A stretch of 64,000 nucleotides of DNA from Actinobacteria bacterium OV320 (GTDB lineage Bacteria > Actinomycetota > Actinomycetes > Streptomycetales > Streptomycetaceae), in the NCBI GenBank assembly GCA_001298545.1, contig LJCX01000034.1:186001-250000 (forward strand), written 5' to 3'. The notes beneath the pieces are model-generated. The model did not search any database. It had not been told where the DNA came from and worked only from the letters and a program-made list of their open reading frames with translations. Position numbers and translations under genes: made by a program. Shown here one piece after another: positions 1 to 8,291 of this stretch (positions are counted from its first letter, which is position 1; the number at the start of each line of letters is the position of its first letter).

Positions 1-288
1 GCGTTCACCCGGCACACCCGCACGAGCCGGCAGGCGCTGCTCGACGATCTCGCCGGGGTGCGGGCGCGCGGGTACTCCGTGGACCGCGAGGAGGGCGTCC
101 TCGGCATCGTCGGGTTCGGGTTCGCGCTGCGCTACGACACCCCCGCGCAGGACGCGGTCAGTTGCTCGGTGCCGGTGGCCCGGCTGACGCCGGAGCACGA
201 GGAGCGGATCGTCGCGGTGATGCGGGAGATCAGGGCGAAGATCGAGGCGACGGCACCGGGTTCCGGCGGCACCCCCGACTGGCGTTAG
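1..288 (+). CDS. IclR-family transcriptional regulator, C-terminal fragment
   Basis: This is the last 95 residues of a gene that begins before the window; the frame is open from base 1 to TAG at 286. The visible part has the layout of the end of an IclR effector-binding domain: a helix (RQALLDDLAGVRARGYSVD), an acidic turn (DREEGV), a short hydrophobic strand block, then a terminal helix rich in E/R (ARLTPEHEERIVAVMREIRAKI). IclR proteins bind a small metabolite and control a neighbouring catabolic or transport gene. The DNA-binding domain is not visible, so the family call rests on the C-terminal pattern only. An MFS transporter lies directly downstream on the same strand. Confidence 0.6.
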   Translation, partial: AFTRHTRTSRQALLDDLAGVRARGYSVDREEGVLGIVGFGFALRYDTPAQDAVSCSVPVARLTPEHEERIVAVMREIRAKIEATAPGSGGTPDWR

Positions 289-326
289 CGCCCGCCGCTA
301 CCCGCTCTCCCGCGCCCCAAACGCAT

Positions 327-342
327 GGTGATCCACATCACC
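327..342. promoter_or_regulatory. 16-bp perfect palindrome, candidate operator
   Basis: GGTGAT-CCAC-ATCACC is a perfect inverted repeat with a 4-base spacer. It lies in the gap between the IclR-type regulator and the MFS gene, about 130 bases upstream of the proposed MFS start. An AT-rich TACAAAT follows at about 374. Position and symmetry suggest a repressor site acting on the transporter. Which regulator would bind it is unknown. Confidence 0.35.
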
Positions 343-472
343 CACCCTGCCCTTCATCTCGCACCGCGTGCTTGATACAAATTGCCCGCGCGTTCCTGTC
401 CGTCGACGGTCGGCGCCCCACCCCTCCTCCGGCCCCTTCCGAGCCGTCCCTTTCGCATGCCCTGGAACGCCC

Positions 473-1753
473 GTGTTCGCCCCACGCACCACCCTGCCCT
501 GGCCCGTCGTCGCCCTGTTCACGGCCGGGTACCTCGCCCCCTATCTGCTGCCGACCGTGGTCGGCCGACTGGACACCGGGCTGCCGCTGTCCGCCACCGA
601 GGCCGGAGCCGTCGGCAGCGCGCTGCTGCTCGGTTCGGCCGCCGCCGGTTTCCTGCTCGCCTCCCGCGTGGAGCGGATCGGGGCACGGACCCTCGCCCGG
701 ATCGGACTGACCCTCGCCGTCCTCGGCTACGGCGGTGCCGCCCTCGCCGGTGAGGTGACCGCCGTCATCGCGGGCGCGGTCCTCGGCGGCTTCGGCTCCG
801 GCACGGTCACCACGGTCGCCGCCACCCGGATCGCCGCCCATCCCGACCCGCACCGCGTCTCCACGGCGGGCCTGCTCGGGGTCTCCGCGCTCGCGGGCGC
901 CGTCTATCTGACGGTGCCGCACCTGGGCGCGGGGCACGGTCAGCCGCTGGCCGCGATCGCCCTCACCGCGCTCGCCGTCTGGCCGCTGACGGGACGTCTG
1001 CCCGGCCGGACGGCCCCCGTCCGGACCCGCCGCGAGGACCGGCCGGGGCTGCCCCGGCTGCGGGCCGGACTCGTCCTGGCCGCCGCCATGCCCTGCTGGT
1101 CGCTGGTCCAGAACTCCCTCTGGGGCGTCAGCGGACGCATCGGCCTGACCCAGGCGCACCTCACCGAGGCCGGCGTCGGTGTCGTCTTCGCGGTGGCGCT
1201 GGGCGCCGGGCTCACGGGTGTGCTGGGCGCGGGGGCGCTCGGGACGCGTCTCGGGCGGGCGGTGCCCATCGGCGCCGGGACCGTGCTGATCGCCGGCTGT
1301 GTCGTCGCCAGCGCCTCCGCGACCGGGCCGGTGAGCTTCGCGGCCGGCGAGATCGCCTGGAACACGCTCTACCCGATCGTGCTGTCGTACCTGATCGGAC
1401 TGGCCGCCTCGCTCGACCCGCGCGGCCGCTGGGCGGTGCTCGTCGGGTCGGCGTCCTCACTGGGGACGGCGGCGGGGCCGCTGACCGGGAGCGTGCTGTC
1501 GGCGTGGGCCGGGTTCCCGGTGATGGGCCTGCTGCTGGGGGCCGGGCTGCTCGTCGTCGCGGTGCCGATGACCGCCGTCGCCCTGCGCACGGGCGGCGGC
1601 CCGCGGATCGCGGGCTCGGTCCGGCGGCGGGGCGGCACCCCGGAGCCGCAGGTGGTGGAGATTTCGGTGGAGGGCTCGGCGGTACCCGTCCGGGACGCGT
1701 ACGGCACGGCCGGACCCCGGCGGGCGGGTGCCGCGCCGGGGTCCGGTGCCTGA
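473..1753 (+). CDS. MFS transporter
   Basis: A membrane protein of about 426 residues with roughly 12 hydrophobic segments, beginning TTLPWPVVALFTAGYLAPYLLP, in two blocks split by a charged loop near residues 170-200 (TRREDRPGLPRL). This is the usual topology of the major facilitator superfamily. The substrate cannot be told. The start is uncertain: the frame extends upstream to a TTG at 368, but GTG at 473 puts the N-terminus just ahead of the first membrane segment. The C-terminal ~50 residues are hydrophilic and probably cytoplasmic. It lies downstream of an IclR-type regulator and a palindrome, so local control is likely. Confidence 0.7.
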   Translation: MFAPRTTLPWPVVALFTAGYLAPYLLPTVVGRLDTGLPLSATEAGAVGSALLLGSAAAGFLLASRVERIGARTLARIGLTLAVLGYGGAALAGEVTAVIAGAVLGGFGSGTVTTVAATRIAAHPDPHRVSTAGLLGVSALAGAVYLTVPHLGAGHGQPLAAIALTALAVWPLTGRLPGRTAPVRTRREDRPGLPRLRAGLVLAAAMPCWSLVQNSLWGVSGRIGLTQAHLTEAGVGVVFAVALGAGLTGVLGAGALGTRLGRAVPIGAGTVLIAGCVVASASATGPVSFAAGEIAWNTLYPIVLSYLIGLAASLDPRGRWAVLVGSASSLGTAAGPLTGSVLSAWAGFPVMGLLLGAGLLVVAVPMTAVALRTGGGPRIAGSVRRRGGTPEPQVVEISVEGSAVPVRDAYGTAGPRRAGAAPGSGA

Positions 1754-1781
1754 GGCCGCCCGACCGGCCTGTCGTCGCCCG

Positions 1782-4415
1782 CTACCCGGCTCGCGCCGTC
1801 CTCGCCCGCCGGTGGACGTACCAGCCGGCCGCGGTGAACAGGAGTGCCAGGCCGGCCACCGTGCCGACGGTGGCGCCGGTGGCGGCGAGGCTGCCGCCGG
1901 AGGTGGTGCCGGTGGCCGAGGTGCCCGTACCGCCCGTGCCGCCGGTGCCGCCCGTGCCGGAGCCGGACGTCGTGCCGCCGGAGGCGCCCGAGGTCGAACC
2001 GCCGTCCGTGCCGCCGGTGGTGGTGCCGTCGTCGGTGTCCACCGGGTCCTGGCCGACGAACGCGACCGGGACCTTCACATCCTGGGAGCGGTCGCCGGAG
2101 AGGGTGTGGTCGGCGCGGGTGGCCAGGACGCACTTCGCCTCGAAGCAGTCGGTGAACTCGTCCTTCGCGTCCACGGTGAGTTCGACCGAGAAGGTGCCGC
2201 CGGCGCCGTACGGGGTCGCCAGCTCCTCGCCGTAGTCCGGCGGGTCGGAGGAGATCCACGCCGAGCTGTGCGAACCGCCGGTCATGTCGACGCCGCCGAC
2301 GCACGGGGTCGGCAGCTCGCCGTCGCCGTTGTCGACGCAGAGCGCGACGTAGATGCCCTTGCCGACGTCGTAGCCGGAGCCGGTGACCTTCACGGTCTGG
2401 CCCTCGACGGCCAGGTCGTTGACCGGGGTGACGGTGAGCCTCTGGCCCGCGGTACCGGTGCCGGTCTTCGTGCCGGACGGGCCGGACGGGGTCTCGCCAC
2501 CGCCGGTGGCACCGCCGTCGCCGCTCGCCTGCGTGACGGTCAGCGTGATCGGTGACGTGCGGGTGGTGCCCACCGCGTTGGTGAACTCGGCACGGTACTC
2601 GTGGCCGTCCTGGCCGGCCTTCGCCGTGAAGGTGTACGCGTTCTTCGTCGCGCCCTCGATCTTCGACCAGGTCTGACCGCCGTCGGGGCTGACGCTCCAG
2701 CTCACGGTGGGCTCGGGGGTGCCCTCGGCCGCCGCGACGAAGGTGACCTCGTCCCCGGGGGCGACGGACTGGTCGGTGGGCGACTGGACGACCTTGGGGG
2801 ACATCCGGACGTCGAACCTGACGACCTTGCTCTCGGCCGCCTTGGTGACGTAGACGGACGTGGCGCCGGGGGTCACGGCCACGCCCGCGTAGGTACCCAC
2901 CCGGACACTGCCCGGCAGGGCGACCGCGGCGGCGGCCGGCTCGAAGGTCGCGCTGTCGAGGATCTCCAGCGAACCGGCGTTGTCCGTGGTGCCGTCGGCG
3001 AGGTCCTCGCGCAGCACGAACGCCCGCCCGGTCACCTTGTCGAAGGCCACCGCCATGGCCCGGTCCACGCCGGTCAGGGTGGTCAGCGGCTTGGCGTCCC
3101 GGTCGAGGACGAGCACGGACGTCCCGTTGCCGACCCAGACGTTGCCGGTCGCCGGGTCCGGCTCGACGAAGGTGAGGACGTCGGGGGTGAGTTCGGCCGT
3201 GGCGGTGACCTCGAAGGTGCCGGTGTCGACGCGGCGCAGCACGGTCTTGCCGTCGGCGGTGCCGAGGGACCAGGCGGCGCCGTGGGCGGCGTCCACGCCG
3301 AGCTCGCCGCCGCCCTCCAGGGTGACGGTGTCCTGCACGGTGCCGGTGGCGGTCTCGACGCGGCGCAGCTCGGGTCCGGCCGCGATCAGCACGGTGGAGG
3401 TGTCGGCGTCCTGGCCTACGCCGGTGTAGCTCGCGCCGTTGGCCCAGATGCCCTGGGCGGCCGTGTCGCCGTTCTTGGCGGTGCCTATGCCGCGCAACGG
3501 GTAGTGGAAGACGACGCCGTCGCCGGGGAGCGGGGCGATGATCCGGCGGACCACCCGCGCGGCCATGGCGCCGTTCAGGCCGGGGGCCTGCGCGATGTGG
3601 CCGAGCGCGGTGCCGTTCGCCGCGTCCAGGACGTACAGGCCCTGTTCGGCCACGGTGGAGGTGTCGGGGATGTTGTCCGCACCGACGTACAGCTTTCCGG
3701 AGTCGGGGTGCAGCAGCAGGTCCAGGGGGCGGCCGGCGTTGGTGCCGGCGAACTCGCCGGCCTTCGCCTCCACATAGCTGACGGTGCCCGCCGGGACGTC
3801 CACGCCGTCACCGTCACCGTCTCCGTCGCCCGGGTCCTGGCCCTCGAAGGAGAGCGGGATGCGGACGTCCTGGGAGCGGTTGCCGGAGCCGTTGTGGTCG
3901 ACCCGGGTGACGACCGAGCAGGCGACCTGGAGGCAGTCGAGGCCCGCGTCCTCGGCCTTGACGCCGAGGTCGACGTCGAAGGTGCCGCCTTCACCCCACC
4001 GGACGGCGACCGTGCCCGCGCCCTCGTCCGAGGCGTCCCCGGGGATGATCCAGATCGAGGAGCCGCTGTTCCCCGATTGGTCGGCGCCGCCGAGACAGGG
4101 GGTGGGAACGCGGTTGTCGCCGTTGTCCTTGCACACGGCGACGTAGATACCGAGGGTGTCGTCGTAGCCGGAACCCGTGACGCGCAGGGTCTCGCCGTCC
4201 GGGTCGAGACCGGCGGAAGCGGAGACCGTGAGTTTCTGGCCGTCCTTGCCAAGCGCCGTCCTGGGGGTGTCGGCGGCCTCGGCGGGTGAGCCGGAGGTGA
4301 CGGCCAGAGCTCCGGCGGCCACCAGCCCGACGGCTCCGAGGAGCGCCGCGGGACGCCTGAGCCGGGGTCCGGTCGTACCGCCGCGCCGCGGCCGGCCGGT
4401 TCTGTCGTCTGTCAT
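1782..4415 (-). CDS. Wall-anchored protein: two neocarzinostatin-like domains, beta-propeller and Ig-like domain
   Basis: 877 residues. Order: signal segment (about 22-48); neocarzinostatin-like domain 1 (about 57-192; Cys95/Cys107 and Cys161/Cys166); a repetitive region of about 330 residues with YVGADN..., VWVGNG... and ...SVYVTKAAE strands typical of a YncE/SMP-30-type beta-propeller (about 210-540); an Ig-like domain (about 542-632, SPTDQSVAPGDEVTF...YRAEFTNAVG); neocarzinostatin-like domain 2 (about 658-794, again CX4C); a Gly/Thr/Ser linker; LAATG at 843-847; a membrane segment; and an Arg-rich tail. LAxTG-hydrophobic-Arg is the sorting signal used by class E sortases, so covalent wall attachment is likely. 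It follows the 178-residue single-domain protein behind an iron box. The proposed role in heme or iron capture is inference from context. Confidence 0.75.
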   Translation of the reverse strand: MTDDRTGRPRRGGTTGPRLRRPAALLGAVGLVAAGALAVTSGSPAEAADTPRTALGKDGQKLTVSASAGLDPDGETLRVTGSGYDDTLGIYVAVCKDNGDNRVPTPCLGGADQSGNSGSSIWIIPGDASDEGAGTVAVRWGEGGTFDVDLGVKAEDAGLDCLQVACSVVTRVDHNGSGNRSQDVRIPLSFEGQDPGDGDGDGDGVDVPAGTVSYVEAKAGEFAGTNAGRPLDLLLHPDSGKLYVGADNIPDTSTVAEQGLYVLDAANGTALGHIAQAPGLNGAMAARVVRRIIAPLPGDGVVFHYPLRGIGTAKNGDTAAQGIWANGASYTGVGQDADTSTVLIAAGPELRRVETATGTVQDTVTLEGGGELGVDAAHGAAWSLGTADGKTVLRRVDTGTFEVTATAELTPDVLTFVEPDPATGNVWVGNGTSVLVLDRDAKPLTTLTGVDRAMAVAFDKVTGRAFVLREDLADGTTDNAGSLEILDSATFEPAAAAVALPGSVRVGTYAGVAVTPGATSVYVTKAAESKVVRFDVRMSPKVVQSPTDQSVAPGDEVTFVAAAEGTPEPTVSWSVSPDGGQTWSKIEGATKNAYTFTAKAGQDGHEYRAEFTNAVGTTRTSPITLTVTQASGDGGATGGGETPSGPSGTKTGTGTAGQRLTVTPVNDLAVEGQTVKVTGSGYDVGKGIYVALCVDNGDGELPTPCVGGVDMTGGSHSSAWISSDPPDYGEELATPYGAGGTFSVELTVDAKDEFTDCFEAKCVLATRADHTLSGDRSQDVKVPVAFVGQDPVDTDDGTTTGGTDGGSTSGASGGTTSGSGTGGTGGTGGTGTSATGTTSGGSLAATGATVGTVAGLALLFTAAGWYVHRRARTARAG

Positions 4416-4482
4416 GAGGGGTTCCTAGGGTGACGGATGGTCACTGGAGGGTGGGTCGGACGGACGGGCCGGAACGGGCCGA

Positions 4483-4536
4483 CCGGGTGACCGGCCCGTT
4501 CGACGGCCCGGGTGACCGGCCCGGGTGACCGGCCCG
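4483..4536. repeat. Three overlapping 16-bp repeats after a stop codon
   Basis: CCGGGTGACCGGCCCG occurs at 4483-4498, 4508-4523 and 4521-4536, in the 146-base gap between two minus-strand genes and starting 25 bases past the upstream gene's stop. The unit is partly self-complementary, so it could fold in RNA as well as act as a plain repeat. Confidence 0.7.
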
Positions 4537-4561
4537 TGCATCCGGTCGGGGCTACGAACGC

Positions 4562-5098
4562 CTACTGGAAGGTGACCGGGACGTGCACGTCGTACTTGCG
4601 GTCGTTGGTGTCGAAGTGGTCGGCGCGCGTGACGACGGCGCACTCGACGTCCTGGCCGCAGACGCTGCCGTCCTCGAGGGTGGCCTGGACGTAGATCTGC
4701 ACGCTGAAGGTGCCGCCGGTGCCGAACTTGGAGCTGTTGGCGAACAGGCCGCCGAAGACGTTGTTGATCCAGTGCGAGGCGCCGGTGGAGCCGGACTCGT
4801 CCTGGCCGCCGAGGCACGGGGTGGGCTTGTTCACGCCCGCGGCGCCGTCGACGACACACAGGCCGACGTAGATGCCCTGGCCGGTGTTGTAGCCGGAGCC
4901 GGTGACGGTGATGACCTGGCCGGCCGCGGACGCGGTGTCGGGGGCCGTCAGCGACAGGTTGTAGGTGGTGCCGCCGTCGACGACGCTGCGGGTCGAGGTG
5001 GCGGCCGAGGCGGAGGTGGCCAGGCCCAGGGTGAGGGCGGCGGAGGCGGCGACGGCGAGACCGGTGCGGGCGACGGTGCGGGTGGCGGGGACTCTCAT
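4562..5098 (-). CDS. Secreted single-domain neocarzinostatin-like protein
   Basis: 178 residues with a classical signal peptide (basic start, hydrophobic core, cleavage near ASA-AT at about 32) and one domain. The domain has the pattern shared by the other proteins here: VTGSGY...GIYVGLC (Cys81), PTPCLGG (Cys95), GTFSV...V, a second Cys pair CX5C, VVTRADH and VHVPVTF at the end. Neocarzinostatin apoprotein has two equivalent disulfides and the same order of strand motifs. There is no sorting signal, so it should be released or loosely held. A near-perfect iron box lies 50 bases upstream, predicting repression by an iron-bound DtxR-type protein. Heme or siderophore binding is inference. Confidence 0.75.
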   Translation of the reverse strand: MRVPATRTVARTGLAVAASAALTLGLATSASAATSTRSVVDGGTTYNLSLTAPDTASAAGQVITVTGSGYNTGQGIYVGLCVVDGAAGVNKPTPCLGGQDESGSTGASHWINNVFGGLFANSSKFGTGGTFSVQIYVQATLEDGSVCGQDVECAVVTRADHFDTNDRKYDVHVPVTFQ

Positions 5099-5147
5099 GA
5101 CGGAAGGCCTCTCTTGTTCGATCCTGCGGGCGGCGCCGCAAGGGGAA

Positions 5148-5170
5148 ACTTAGGTAAGGCAAACCTAAGT
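5148..5170. promoter_or_regulatory. Iron box (DmdR/DtxR-type operator)
   Basis: The 19-bp core TTAGGTAAGGCAAACCTAA (5150-5168) matches 16 of 19 positions of the actinobacterial DtxR/DmdR consensus TTAGGTTAGGCTCACCTAA. Its 8-bp arms, ACTTAGGT and ACCTAAGT, are perfect inverted repeats. It lies 50 bases before the 178-residue gene on the minus strand and should also control the 877-residue gene behind it. Confidence 0.85.
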
Positions 5171-5303
5171 ACCACCTCCGGTCGTTTGTCAACGGACGGC
5201 AAAAAATACCGACTGACCTGCGTTTTCAGTGATTCCGGGCATGCCGAGGAGCGGACCGACCGGCCCGCTCCTCGCTGCGACTGCGAACGGCGTGACACGC
5301 CGC

Positions 5304-6332
5304 TCAGTGGGGGGCCTCGACCCCGAACCGGGCACTCTGCGCGCGCTGTTCACCGCCCGCCACGGTCAGCTCGACCGTGTGCTCCCCCTCAAAGGCGTTG
5401 GCGTACACCGGAAAACTCCGCGCGATCCCGCCCCGCGCGTCGGCCACCGCCTGGTAGCGCGTGTCCCCGTCGATGGCGACCAGCACGACCGCGCCCGGCG
5501 TGAACCCCGCGCCGATGACGGTCTGTTCGGCGCCCGCGGTGAGCGCGGCACGGGCCACGGCGACGGTGGGTTTCTCCTGCCCGCCCGCCCGCGTCTGCGC
5601 CGCGGCGCCCGGGGACGCCTGTGGCGATCCGGCACTCTCCGGGGCCGCGGCCCCGGTCCCGGTCCCGGTCCCGGTCCCGCCGGCCTCCTCCGCCCCCTCC
5701 ACCTCTCCCGTCTCTCCCGTCTCCCCCGTCTCCCCCGTCTCCCCCGTCTCCGCTGTCACTGCGAGGACGCCGAGCCCGTCCCCCGCCGTGAACCGTGCCC
5801 CGCTCCAGGAGGACAGCAGCGCCGCCCCCTCCACGGTCAGGGACGCCCGCAGCCCGGTCCAGGTCACCGCGGTCGCCCGTACGACGGGGTCGGCGCCGGC
5901 CGTCGCCACCTCGGCCAGGGCCAGCTCGCGCACCCGCCCGTCGACGACCGTACGGCCGTACAGGGCACCCCCGGCACCGGCGAGCCGCAGCCGCAGCCCG
6001 GCGAGGACGAGCGACCGCGCCCCCGAGCCCTCGAAACGGGCCGCGCCGCCCAACTCCAGTTCGGCGGAGCCGCTTTCGGGATCGGCGGCACCGCCGAGGG
6101 CCGGGAACGAGGCGCGGTCCGCGCTCGCCCGTACGGCAGGCCGCGTGACGTCGAGCGACACCCCCCGGCCGGTCAGCGCGGAGCCGCCCGTGGCCCAGCT
6201 CGCGGAGCCACCGGACACCTCTCGCGACAGCGTCTCCCCCTCGGCCCGGACCTGCGCGGCCGCCACGGTCGGACAGCACAACGCGAACAGGGCACCGGCC
6301 GCCAGGGCCGCGGCGCCGGGTCTCTTCGCCAT
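5304..6332 (-). CDS. Secreted HtaA-domain heme-binding protein
   Basis: 342 residues. A signal peptide (MAKRPGAAALAAGALFALCC) is followed by one HtaA-like domain (about 30-190): SASWATGG, GSAELELGGAARFEG, ARSLVLAGLRLRL, GALYGRTVVDGRVRELALAEV and AAALLSSWSGARFTAGD, the strand pattern of heme-binding HtaA repeats in corynebacterial heme uptake. A low-complexity hinge of GET triplets (5700-5757) follows, then a C-terminal Ig/IPT-like domain. No membrane anchor or sorting signal is seen, unlike most HtaA proteins. The start is ATG 6332 with a GGGAG site upstream. It lies 32 bases after the 262-residue anchored gene and shares its iron box. Confidence 0.75.
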   Translation of the reverse strand: MAKRPGAAALAAGALFALCCPTVAAAQVRAEGETLSREVSGGSASWATGGSALTGRGVSLDVTRPAVRASADRASFPALGGAADPESGSAELELGGAARFEGSGARSLVLAGLRLRLAGAGGALYGRTVVDGRVRELALAEVATAGADPVVRATAVTWTGLRASLTVEGAALLSSWSGARFTAGDGLGVLAVTAETGETGETGETGETGEVEGAEEAGGTGTGTGTGAAAPESAGSPQASPGAAAQTRAGGQEKPTVAVARAALTAGAEQTVIGAGFTPGAVVLVAIDGDTRYQAVADARGGIARSFPVYANAFEGEHTVELTVAGGEQRAQSARFGVEAPH

Positions 6333-6364
6333 CTTCGGTTCTCCCTCGGGTATATGAGGTGGTG

Positions 6365-7153
6365 TCAGCTCGCGTCCGGGGTGCTTCCGGTACGGCGTCG
6401 GCGCGCCCGGAACCAGACGCCGGTCCCGGCGCCGACCAGTCCGGCGGCGGTGAGCCCGACGGGCAGCGCGAGGCCGGACCCGGTACTGGCCATCGACCCG
6501 TCGGCCGCCCCGTCCGCCGCCTCGGTGGTGCCGGAACCCCCGGTCGCGCCGGATCCGGCCGCCGCACTCGCGCTCGGCGTCGCCGACGCACCGGAACCGC
6601 CCGTCGCTCCCGACGCCCCGAACGTCACCGGGATCCGGACCGTCTGGGTCTGGTCGCCGCCCCGGGTGTGGTCGTTGCGGGTGATGACGGCGCAGGTCAC
6701 CCCGGCGGCGGTGCAGTCGGTGTTGGCGTCCTTGGCGCGCACCTTGAGCCGCACGCCGAACGTGCCCTTGTGCGCACTGCCGCCGTACGGTTTCGCCAGC
6801 CCCTCGCCATAGGACGGCGGGTTGGAGGAGACCCACACGGACGCGCCCGACTCGCCGGACATGTCGACGCCGCCGACGCAGGGCGTGGGGGTCTTGTCGG
6901 CGCCGTTGTCGACGCAGAAGGCGACGTAGATGCCCTTCTCGGTGTTGTAGCCGGAGCCGGTCACGGTGACCGTCTCGCCCGCCGGATCGAGACCGGACGC
7001 CTTGGACACCGTGAGTTTCTGACCCTCGGGACCGGTCGCCGTTCCACCCGCCGCCACGGCCGCCGAGGCCGCCGGGAACAGCAGGACGGCCGCCGAGGCG
7101 ACCACCAGGAGACAGCCAACTCCGTGGCCGCGCAGGCCACTTGCCGAGATCAT
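6365..7153 (-). CDS. Wall-anchored neocarzinostatin-like protein, first gene of an iron-regulated operon
   Basis: 262 residues: signal peptide (1-36), one neocarzinostatin-like domain (about 44-178; SGLDPAGE, VTGSGYNTEKGIYVAFC, PTPCVGG, second Cys pair CX6C, RNDH, VRIPVTF), a Gly/Ser/Ala linker, then MASTG (221-225), a membrane segment and RARRRR. The end is a variant of the LAxTG sorting signal. The domain is close to both copies in the 877-residue protein. The gene reads away from hmuT across a shared iron box and runs into the HtaA gene, which argues for a joint role in heme capture at the cell wall. Confidence 0.75.
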   Translation of the reverse strand: MISASGLRGHGVGCLLVVASAAVLLFPAASAAVAAGGTATGPEGQKLTVSKASGLDPAGETVTVTGSGYNTEKGIYVAFCVDNGADKTPTPCVGGVDMSGESGASVWVSSNPPSYGEGLAKPYGGSAHKGTFGVRLKVRAKDANTDCTAAGVTCAVITRNDHTRGGDQTQTVRIPVTFGASGATGGSGASATPSASAAAGSGATGGSGTTEAADGAADGSMASTGSGLALPVGLTAAGLVGAGTGVWFRARRRRTGSTPDAS

Positions 7154-7176
7154 GGAACACCCCCGCCATGCGAAAC

Positions 7177-7195
7177 TAAGGTGAGGCTAACCTAA
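7177..7195. promoter_or_regulatory. Iron box between divergent heme-uptake genes
   Basis: TAAGGTGAGGCTAACCTAA matches 16 of 19 positions of the DmdR/DtxR consensus. It sits between the starts of the minus-strand 262-residue gene (7153) and the plus-strand hmuT (7239), 24 and 43 bases away, so one operator can repress both directions when iron is plentiful. Confidence 0.85.
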
Positions 7196-7238
7196 ACTAT
7201 TCCTCAACTGTGCACCAGCGGAGCGGAAAGGAAAGGCC

Positions 7239-8291
7239 ATGCGCGCAGCCGGGAGACGCCGGTCCGGAAGATGCCTCGCCGCCCTCGGGCTGGCCCTCGC
7301 CGTACTGACGGGGGCCTGCGCGGGAGGCGGCGCGGGAAGCGGGAACGCGGCAGACCCGGGCGCGACCCCCACGACCGCGAGCGCGCGGGCCGCCGCCGCG
7401 CGGGAACAGCTCGCGAAGAACTCCCTCGTCCCCCTCGAAGGACCGGCCCCCACCCCGGAGTTGCCGGTCACCGTCGACTCCTCCGACGGCCGCCGGGTCA
7501 CCGTGACGGACGCCTCGCGCATCCTGCCGCTCAACGGGGGCGTGGCGGAGATCGTGTTCACGCTCGGGCTCGGCGACCGGGTCGTCGGCCGGGACATCAC
7601 GGCCACCTTCGCGGAGGCGAAGAAGCTCCCCCAGGTCACCAGGGCGCACGACGTGAGCGCCGAGAGCGTGCTGTCGCTGCGGCCGACGGTCGTACTGGCC
7701 GACACGGACACCGGTCCCGAGGAGGCGGTCGAGCAGATCCGGGACGCCGGGATCCCGGTCGTCGTACTCGACCCGGCGACGAAACTCTCCGACGTCACCA
7801 CCCGCACCACGCGCATCGCCCAGGCCCTGGGCGTCCCGGCCGCCGGGAAGGCACTCGACGCGCGCATGAGCGCCGAACTCGCCGCGGCCCGCGCGGGCGT
7901 ACCCGAGGGCAGCACGCCCAAGGTCGCCTTCCTCTACCTGCGCGGCAGCGCGGCCGTCTATCTGATCGGCGGCAAGGGATCCGGCGCCGACTCGCTGCTG
8001 GCCGCGGCGGGCGCGGTGGACGCGGGCACGGCCGCCGGGCTGGACAAGCCCTTCACCCCCCTCACCACCGAGGCGCTCGCCCAGGCCCAGCCGGACGTCA
8101 TCCTGATGATGACCAAGGGCCTGGAGTCGGTCGGCGGCCTCGACGGCCTCCTCCAGATCCCCGGCATCGCCCAGACCCCGGCGGGCATGAACCGCAGGGT
8201 CGTCGACCTGGAGGACGGCGTGCTGCTGAGCTTCGGCCCCCGCACGCCCCTCGTCATCGACATCCTGGTCGACCGCATCCACCGGACCTGA
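7239..8291 (+). CDS. hmuT: Heme ABC transporter substrate-binding lipoprotein (HmuT-like)
   Basis: 350 residues. The signal peptide ends in a lipobox, LTGAC, so it is lipid-anchored outside the membrane. The body is a class III periplasmic-binding-protein fold: RILPLNGGVAEIVFTLGLGDRVVGRD, then ESVLSLRPTVVLADTDTGPEEAVEQIRDAGIPVVVLD, and a second lobe with KVAFLYLRG, GADSLLAAAGAVDAG and QPDVILMMTKGLESVGG. These are the landmarks of HmuT/PhuT heme-binding proteins. An iron box lies upstream. The permease and ATPase normally encoded next are absent: the next gene is adenine deaminase on the other strand. It must use a transporter encoded elsewhere. Confidence 0.85.
   Translation: MRAAGRRRSGRCLAALGLALAVLTGACAGGGAGSGNAADPGATPTTASARAAAAREQLAKNSLVPLEGPAPTPELPVTVDSSDGRRVTVTDASRILPLNGGVAEIVFTLGLGDRVVGRDITATFAEAKKLPQVTRAHDVSAESVLSLRPTVVLADTDTGPEEAVEQIRDAGIPVVVLDPATKLSDVTTRTTRIAQALGVPAAGKALDARMSAELAAARAGVPEGSTPKVAFLYLRGSAAVYLIGGKGSGADSLLAAAGAVDAGTAAGLDKPFTPLTTEALAQAQPDVILMMTKGLESVGGLDGLLQIPGIAQTPAGMNRRVVDLEDGVLLSFGPRTPLVIDILVDRIHRT

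Noticed and set aside
1782..7153. Enediyne-type antibiotic cluster suggested by neocarzinostatin-like apoproteins
   Set aside because: No polyketide synthase, tailoring or resistance genes lie nearby, and the context (HtaA, HmuT, iron boxes) points to heme.
5304..7169. A 621-residue reading frame spanning the HtaA gene and running back through the 262-residue gene
   Set aside because: A signal peptide and ribosome site at 6332 mark the true HtaA start; upstream sequence in this frame is arginine-rich shadow of the neighbouring gene.
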